Shown here piece by piece: positions 59,892-64,000 of a stretch of DNA of 64,000 nt. Where the stretch lies: NCBI GenBank assembly GCA_963729275.1, contig CAVSNH010000007.1, forward strand, positions 124,001 to 188,000. The letters run 5' to 3'. The stretch is from CAVSNH01 sp963729275 (GTDB lineage Bacteria > Actinomycetota > Acidimicrobiia > Acidimicrobiales > RAAP-2). Below the pieces are notes generated by a model. The model searched no databases, was not told the origin of the DNA, and saw nothing but the letters and a program-made list of their open reading frames with translations. The translations under genes and the position numbers were made by a program. Position 1 is the stretch's first letter; every line of letters begins with the position of its first letter.

Positions 59892-61379
59892 ATGGAGGCC
59901 CGTTTTTGGTGGAGGAGTTGCCATGGCCTGGCCGTGGTCGCCGCACTACTGGTTGTGGCAGTAGCCGGGACCGCTTGCGCCAACACGGCAGCCGCCCCCG
60001 CTGGTGGGGGAAGTACCGCTCCGTTAAATCCGTCGAACGGTCCGGCTGTCGCCACCCCGCCCGATCGCGCCAGCAATTCGGCCCGGGGAGTGGGGAAAAA
60101 GACCATCAACGTGGTCTTCCCGGTCGTCAACCTGTCCTCACTGGCTGGTCAATTCGGATTCGCCGCCGATCCCGAATTCGCCGAGCAAATTCCCGCCATC
60201 AAGTTCTATGTGAGTCAGATCAACGACGCCGGAGGCATCAACGGTCGCAAGATCCACGCCATCATCTCCAGCTACAACCCCACCAACGAGTCGGAGATGC
60301 GCGGGCTGTGCAAGGACTGGACCGAAGGGAGTCCAGCCGCCTTTGCGGTCATCGACGGTCTGGGGACGTGGACGGGCGACGACCAGCTCTGCATCACCCA
60401 GGAGGGCAAGACGCCGATGCTCGCCCAATGGACCACCGCCACCGACTGGACAACCCTGGGCTCTCCCTACCTGTGGTGGCTTGGACCTGATCAGGCGGTC
60501 ATCCTGCGGACCCTGGCGACGTGGGCCTACTCCTCGGACTACATCGGGCCACGGAAAAAGCTGGGCATCGTGGTCGGGGATCGGTCCTCAGACCAGTCGG
60601 CCTTGAACGACTACCTCCTGCCCTATCTGGCCGACCTGGGAATCACCAAGCCGGTCGTGGAGACCATGGCCGCCGAACCGAGCGAAGTTGCCGCCACCAA
60701 CACTGATGCTCCCCTCGTCGTCGAGAAACTTCGCGCCGCCGGCGTCACCACGGTGATTCCATTGATTCCAGAGAACGCCTTCTTCCCCTACCTGGGGGCC
60801 GAGAACACTCAGCAGTATTTCCCCCGCCTGTTGCTCTCCGATTACGAATCGACGATCGAAGTCGGCCTGGGACTCATCCCTGTCCCCTACGAAAAGGCTC
60901 TCGACGGTCAAGAGGGAGTGACGGTGGAGACGTTGGGCGGCATCGACGACGATCGGCCCGAAAGCCAAGGCGGCTACGACCCTGGCGTCCGAAACTGTTG
61001 GACGTCATTTCGCAAGAGCCCGTCGTTCCCCTTCCCTCAGCCTCCCGTTCACCCCGGACCGTGGATCGAGGAACAGGGCCCCATTGCCAGTTGGTGCCAG
61101 GCCATCCGGCTGTTTGCCGAGGCGGTGGAGAGGGCCGGCCCCAATCTCACCCGTCGCAGCTTCGTCGAGGCGATGGCCTCGATAAAGAACTACCCCGGAA
61201 CCCTCAGCCCGATCCTCAGCTACGGCGCCAACAAGTTCTACGGGCCGACTGAGTACCGGGTCGTCAGTCTGCACACCAACAGTGCCAGCAACAACCTGTG
61301 CATCAACAACTACAAAGGTGGGGTGCAGGCAACCTGTTGGCGAGTCGTGCAGAACTGGAAGCCATTGGTGACCGGGTAG
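59892..61379 (+). CDS. ABC-importer substrate-binding lipoprotein (paralogue of 23660 protein)
   Basis: A 495-residue type I binding protein with signal peptide LAVVAALLVVAVAGTAC followed by a Cys that may be lipidated. The body starts INVVFPVVNLSSLAGQFG and shares long identical blocks with the protein of the MFS-LivF operon, including LCKDWTEGSPAAFAVIDG. No permease or ATPase is adjacent, so it may borrow those of the operon 30 kb away. Start ATG 59892 has GAAGAG upstream; the gene follows the deacylase-like gene, so the ligand may be an acylated amino acid or amide. Confidence 0.85.
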   Translation: MEARFWWRSCHGLAVVAALLVVAVAGTACANTAAAPAGGGSTAPLNPSNGPAVATPPDRASNSARGVGKKTINVVFPVVNLSSLAGQFGFAADPEFAEQIPAIKFYVSQINDAGGINGRKIHAIISSYNPTNESEMRGLCKDWTEGSPAAFAVIDGLGTWTGDDQLCITQEGKTPMLAQWTTATDWTTLGSPYLWWLGPDQAVILRTLATWAYSSDYIGPRKKLGIVVGDRSSDQSALNDYLLPYLADLGITKPVVETMAAEPSEVAATNTDAPLVVEKLRAAGVTTVIPLIPENAFFPYLGAENTQQYFPRLLLSDYESTIEVGLGLIPVPYEKALDGQEGVTVETLGGIDDDRPESQGGYDPGVRNCWTSFRKSPSFPFPQPPVHPGPWIEEQGPIASWCQAIRLFAEAVERAGPNLTRRSFVEAMASIKNYPGTLSPILSYGANKFYGPTEYRVVSLHTNSASNNLCINNYKGGVQATCWRVVQNWKPLVTG

Positions 61380-61437
61380 AGCTGCTCCTCACCGCCCGGG
61401 AGACGAGAAGAACCCCGCTCTCATTGGCTCGACATCT

Positions 61438-62253
61438 TCAAGAGGTCGCCGTCGAGCTCGTGGGGTTCGGTGTCAGCAGTTCACCGTATATTTCCGGCCT
61501 GCGGTGCTGAATGGAGGTATTGGCTCGAGAATCTTGCAACGTGATACGCGCGCTCACAATCTCATCATCGGCACCGCTGTCCTCTGCGACGATCGATCCT
61601 TTCGGATCGATGATCAGGCATCGTCTTGGATGCACGAAGGCCACGTGCACGCTGTTCTCGCAGGCGCGGGTCCGCATCATGGCATCGTTCATCTCGCCGT
61701 ACATGCCCCAGGCAGGCACCAGAATGAGCTGTGCACCTTTGACGGCCAGGATGCGCGAGGTTTCCGGTAGCTGGCGGTCCATGCAGATCAGCGTTCCCCA
61801 CCGACCCAGAGGTGTGTCGACAACCGGAAACTCGGTTCCCTTGGTGTTGAACGGCTCGTCGTTGCCCGCGGTGTGTGTCTTGGAATACCGAGTGACGACG
61901 GCGCCTTCGGGTGAGAGAACAAGCACCGAGTTGTACATGGAATCGTCACGGAGCTCGGCGAATCCGACCACCAAATGGATCTCGAGCTCGCGGGCCAGGG
62001 CTCGAACACGGCCCATCAACGGGCCGTCGATTGTCTCTCCTGCATCGAAATACTGTGCTCGGGAGAAATCTTTCGGATTGTCATCGTGCCAGACGTAGCC
62101 CTCGAGAAACCCTTCCGGTGTGACGACCACCTGGGCGCCTTCGCCGGCCGCCCGCCTGGCGAAATGCTCGAGCTTGTCGAAGTTACCCTGTTTGTCCCAG
62201 GCCTTCGGAATTACCTTGAGCCCTGCAAGAGTGAAGGACGATTGGTGCTCCAC
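61438..62253 (-). CDS. Carbon-nitrogen hydrolase (nitrilase superfamily)
   Basis: A 271-residue nitrilase-fold amidase with the catalytic triad Glu47 (VVVTPEGF), Lys125 (YSKTHT) and Cys158 (LICMDRQLPE). It may act on an amide, nitrile or carbamoyl group. It begins at ATG 62253 and its neighbourhood has lower GC than the rest. Convergent with the binding-protein gene. The position beside amide-related genes is suggestive only. Confidence 0.88.
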   Translation of the reverse strand: MEHQSSFTLAGLKVIPKAWDKQGNFDKLEHFARRAAGEGAQVVVTPEGFLEGYVWHDDNPKDFSRAQYFDAGETIDGPLMGRVRALARELEIHLVVGFAELRDDSMYNSVLVLSPEGAVVTRYSKTHTAGNDEPFNTKGTEFPVVDTPLGRWGTLICMDRQLPETSRILAVKGAQLILVPAWGMYGEMNDAMMRTRACENSVHVAFVHPRRCLIIDPKGSIVAEDSGADDEIVSARITLQDSRANTSIQHRRPEIYGELLTPNPTSSTATS

Positions 62254-62350
62254 ATGATCAGACTAGATGGTGCGTATTCGATGAGAGGGTGCCTCGTCAC
62301 AACTGCCCATCTTGGAACGCGCTCTTGGCGCCGCCCGATCGGGAAATCGC

Positions 62351-63508
62351 CTAGACCGAGGCGTGAGAATTGGGAAGGACGCTCGAGGTCCACGCCAGCC
62401 CAATGCACATCTCGTCGGTCGACCCGTCGCCCCAGGTCACGTAGTGGGGCGGCACCTTGCGCAGGATCGGGACTTCCTGTTCCAGCGTCGGATTGAAGGT
62501 GCAGGTCACCTTCACGGGTTCACCTGCGGTGACAGGAATGGGCTTGGCCAGGTTGTAGGACTTCTGGTCGTGAAAGTTGTAGTTGGGCACGTTGAGGACC
62601 GTCTTTGCCTTCGACGTTCCCGGGTTGAGGACCATGTTGAAGCCAACCCCCAGAAGGTGCATGTGCGCATACACCCTGACGATGTAGCCATTCTGGCCCA
62701 TCGACAACGTGCACGATGCCGTGTCCCCCTCCGGCGGATTCGATGGATTCTCCCCGCAGAGGCCTTCGATTCCGTTCACCTCCTCGACAGCGGTCTGGCT
62801 AAAGCGTTGACCGAGGTTGGCGAGCTCAGCGGTGCGGTTGCACAGCGGGCCGGTCACGCCGGCCGGGCAGGGGATGTTCGGTGGTGCGAGCAGCAGATTG
62901 AGATGGAGGGGGAGAAGCGGCGTCGATGTAGGCACCGTCCGGAGTACCAGCGAGTTCTTCACTGGCTTGTCACCGACGAGCAGGTTGTAGTGGACCTGCA
63001 TGATGACCAGGCTCCCGGCACGTAGAAAGACCCCGGTCCCTTTCGGGAAGTTGTCCGTGCCGGCGCCGGGGGCCCAGAACGTGAGCAGCGGGTCGGCGGC
63101 CAGTCCGGTCACGGCTGTACCGGGAAGGGGTCCTCCGAAGCACGTCCAACCTCTTCCCCCCGCATTGTCACGTTTTACCGATGCGGCGGATGAGGGCGGC
63201 ACGAGGAAGAGTGCCGCGTGGTGATCTTCGGCACTTCCAGCGATGAACTGGCTGGAGATGATGTACGAGTTCCGAGCCAGGTGAGGGTTGACCAGCGTGC
63301 AGTGGTAATCGTCGGTCGTACCGGGCGCGGCCACGGGTTTGTAGGCGTGGGCCATGGTCAGGGAGATTCTCGTGACCGACGGGTTCGACGTAGAGGCGGC
63401 GGAAGCGCCCATCGCTGTCGGGATCACCACAGCCGCGACGACCGCTACGACCGCTACGACCGCTACGACCGCTACGACCGCTACGACCGCTACGACAAGC
63501 ATCGCCAT
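62351..63508 (-). CDS. Secreted PHM-like copper type II monooxygenase
   Basis: A 385-residue protein resembling the catalytic core of peptidylglycine alpha-hydroxylating/dopamine beta monooxygenase. All six copper ligands have counterparts: His96-His97 (AEDHHAALF) and His173 (QVHYN) for copper H, His282 and His284 (AHMHLLG) and Met367 (DEMCIG) for copper M. The N-terminus is a hydrophobic signal made of repeated Val-Val-Ala, encoded by 9-bp repeats. Cysteines are scattered as expected for an exported protein. Start ATG 63508; an upstream GTG at 63523 is possible. The substrate is unknown. Confidence 0.75.
   Translation of the reverse strand: MAMLVVAVVAVVAVVAVVAVVAVVAAVVIPTAMGASAASTSNPSVTRISLTMAHAYKPVAAPGTTDDYHCTLVNPHLARNSYIISSQFIAGSAEDHHAALFLVPPSSAASVKRDNAGGRGWTCFGGPLPGTAVTGLAADPLLTFWAPGAGTDNFPKGTGVFLRAGSLVIMQVHYNLLVGDKPVKNSLVLRTVPTSTPLLPLHLNLLLAPPNIPCPAGVTGPLCNRTAELANLGQRFSQTAVEEVNGIEGLCGENPSNPPEGDTASCTLSMGQNGYIVRVYAHMHLLGVGFNMVLNPGTSKAKTVLNVPNYNFHDQKSYNLAKPIPVTAGEPVKVTCTFNPTLEQEVPILRKVPPHYVTWGDGSTDEMCIGLAWTSSVLPNSHASV
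63438..63491 (-). repeat. Six perfect 9-bp repeats in a signal-peptide coding region
   Basis: ACGACCGCT (plus-strand view) is repeated six times exactly, with degenerate copies on both sides. It encodes (Val-Ala-Val) units in the signal peptide hydrophobic core of the copper monooxygenase. Gain or loss of a unit would stay in frame and change h-region length. Confidence 0.95.
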
Positions 63509-63690
63509 TCGTGGAGCTCGCACCCGCGGTTACGCTATCAGTCTGAGGAATCGCCAGCTCGGTTCGCCGACGCTCGCAGGAAGGCCCACCTACTTGGGCG
63601 TTTCTTTGACGAGCCTCGAAGTGGTTCGTTCTCCGGTTGGCTCAGGTGCTCACAGAGCAATGTTCGGGGCCCCCCCAGACGGTGGCCTCT

Positions 63691-64000
63691 ATGAGTGAGA
63701 GGGGTGCTCAGTTGTTACGACTTCGGATCCGATCCGGAAAGAGTCACAGGATTCTTCTCAGTGCTCTGGTGCTGACGATGGCAAGCGGGGCCGGCCTGGC
63801 AGAGTCAGCCACACCAGCGGTGGCCGTGGGTTCGGCGGCGCCGGATTACCGCCCAGTCTGCCAAGCGCCCACCCAGCCAGGAACGGTGGCATGCATGTCA
63901 TTGATCCGCACCGACGTCACCCCAGTGTCGGCGGCGGCTATCAGGAACAGCGGTCCAGTCGGTTACGGCTATGGGCCGAGCTCGCTGCAGAGTGCCTATG
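63691..64000 (+). CDS. Secreted S53-type (kumamolisin-like) peptidase, N-terminal fragment
   Basis: An open frame from ATG 63691 runs to the right edge (103 codons). It has a basic N-terminus, hydrophobic ILLSALVLTMASGAGLA signal peptide and, at the end, GYGPSSLQSAY, which matches the start of the S53 (sedolisin/kumamolisin) catalytic domain after a short propeptide-like segment. The active-site residues lie beyond the window. The family call is from a short match. Confidence 0.6.
   Translation, partial: MSERGAQLLRLRIRSGKSHRILLSALVLTMASGAGLAESATPAVAVGSAAPDYRPVCQAPTQPGTVACMSLIRTDVTPVSAAAIRNSGPVGYGYGPSSLQSAY

Noticed and set aside
1..64000. Insertion sequences, prophage, tRNA or rRNA genes
   Set aside because: No transposase, integrase, phage gene or cloverleaf-like sequence was recognised in the gaps; a tRNAscan/Infernal run would be decisive.

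Overview
The window reads as a GC-rich actinobacterial chromosome. Three hallmarks support this: a phosphatidylinositol mannoside (PIM) locus (pgsA, patA-like, pimA), a mycothiol ligase (mshC), and an F420-NADP reductase. The order pdxS - pimA - patA - pgsA - HIT - thrS is the order I recall from Mycobacterium tuberculosis (Rv2606c-Rv2614c), but here it carries extra genes. A non-mycobacterial, possibly Acidimicrobiia-like, actinobacterium fits best; this is inference. I saw no rRNA, tRNA, CRISPR array, insertion sequence or prophage gene.

Layout. 0-13 kb: edge of pdxS, a YceI/MarR divergent pair, then a long minus-strand block: M48-like membrane protease, pimA, a three-PAS GGDEF protein, patA-like acyltransferase, PIP synthase, VOC protein, HIT protein, thrS, mshC and fno. 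13-17 kb: plus-strand group of InhA/FabI-type enoyl reductase, a ketosteroid-isomerase-like protein, a SnoaL-like protein, an SDR and an acyl-CoA-dehydrogenase-fold flavoprotein, probably lipid or steroid-type metabolism. 17-23.6 kb: DinB-like protein; TetR regulator with a symmetrical operator region and a nitronate-monooxygenase-like gene; DHA2-type MFS exporter; CBS protein; LldD-type dehydrogenase; ThuA-like protein.

23.6-30.4 kb: a four-gene branched-chain-amino-acid-type ABC importer operon. It has an MFS protein fused to a LivF ATPase, a LivH-LivM fused permease, a LivG ATPase and a binding protein. A paralogous lipoprotein binding protein lies at 59.9-61.4 kb beside an N-acyl-D-amino-acid-deacylase-like amidohydrolase and a nitrilase. 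30.5-40.7 kb: carbohydrate region with YghZ-type aldo/keto reductase, a tight GH4 - dehydrogenase - aldolase - FGGY-kinase operon, TauD-type dioxygenase, alpha/beta hydrolase, NagB and GH1 beta-glucosidase.

40.8-52 kb: small conserved hypotheticals, a HEPN-motif protein, an amidohydrolase, and the cytochrome bd operon cydA-cydB-MFS-cydD-cydC-kinase, where most junctions overlap by a few bases. 52-64 kb: two methyltransferases, STAS protein, SDR, PF06262-type metallopeptidase, ABC-F ATPase, epoxide hydrolase, the deacylase/binding-protein pair, a nitrilase, a secreted PHM-like copper monooxygenase with a minisatellite in its signal peptide, and the start of a secreted S53-type peptidase at the right edge.

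The strongest candidates for something new are the MFS-LivF fused importer operon, the MFS gene built into the cyd operon, the GGDEF protein inside the PIM operon, the GH4/aldolase/kinase operon, and several unassigned operator-like palindromes (TetR region, cydA leader, two amidohydrolase promoters, and a motif shared by the MarR and MFS promoters). Short tandem repeats recur in gene tails, gaps and low-complexity protein segments.
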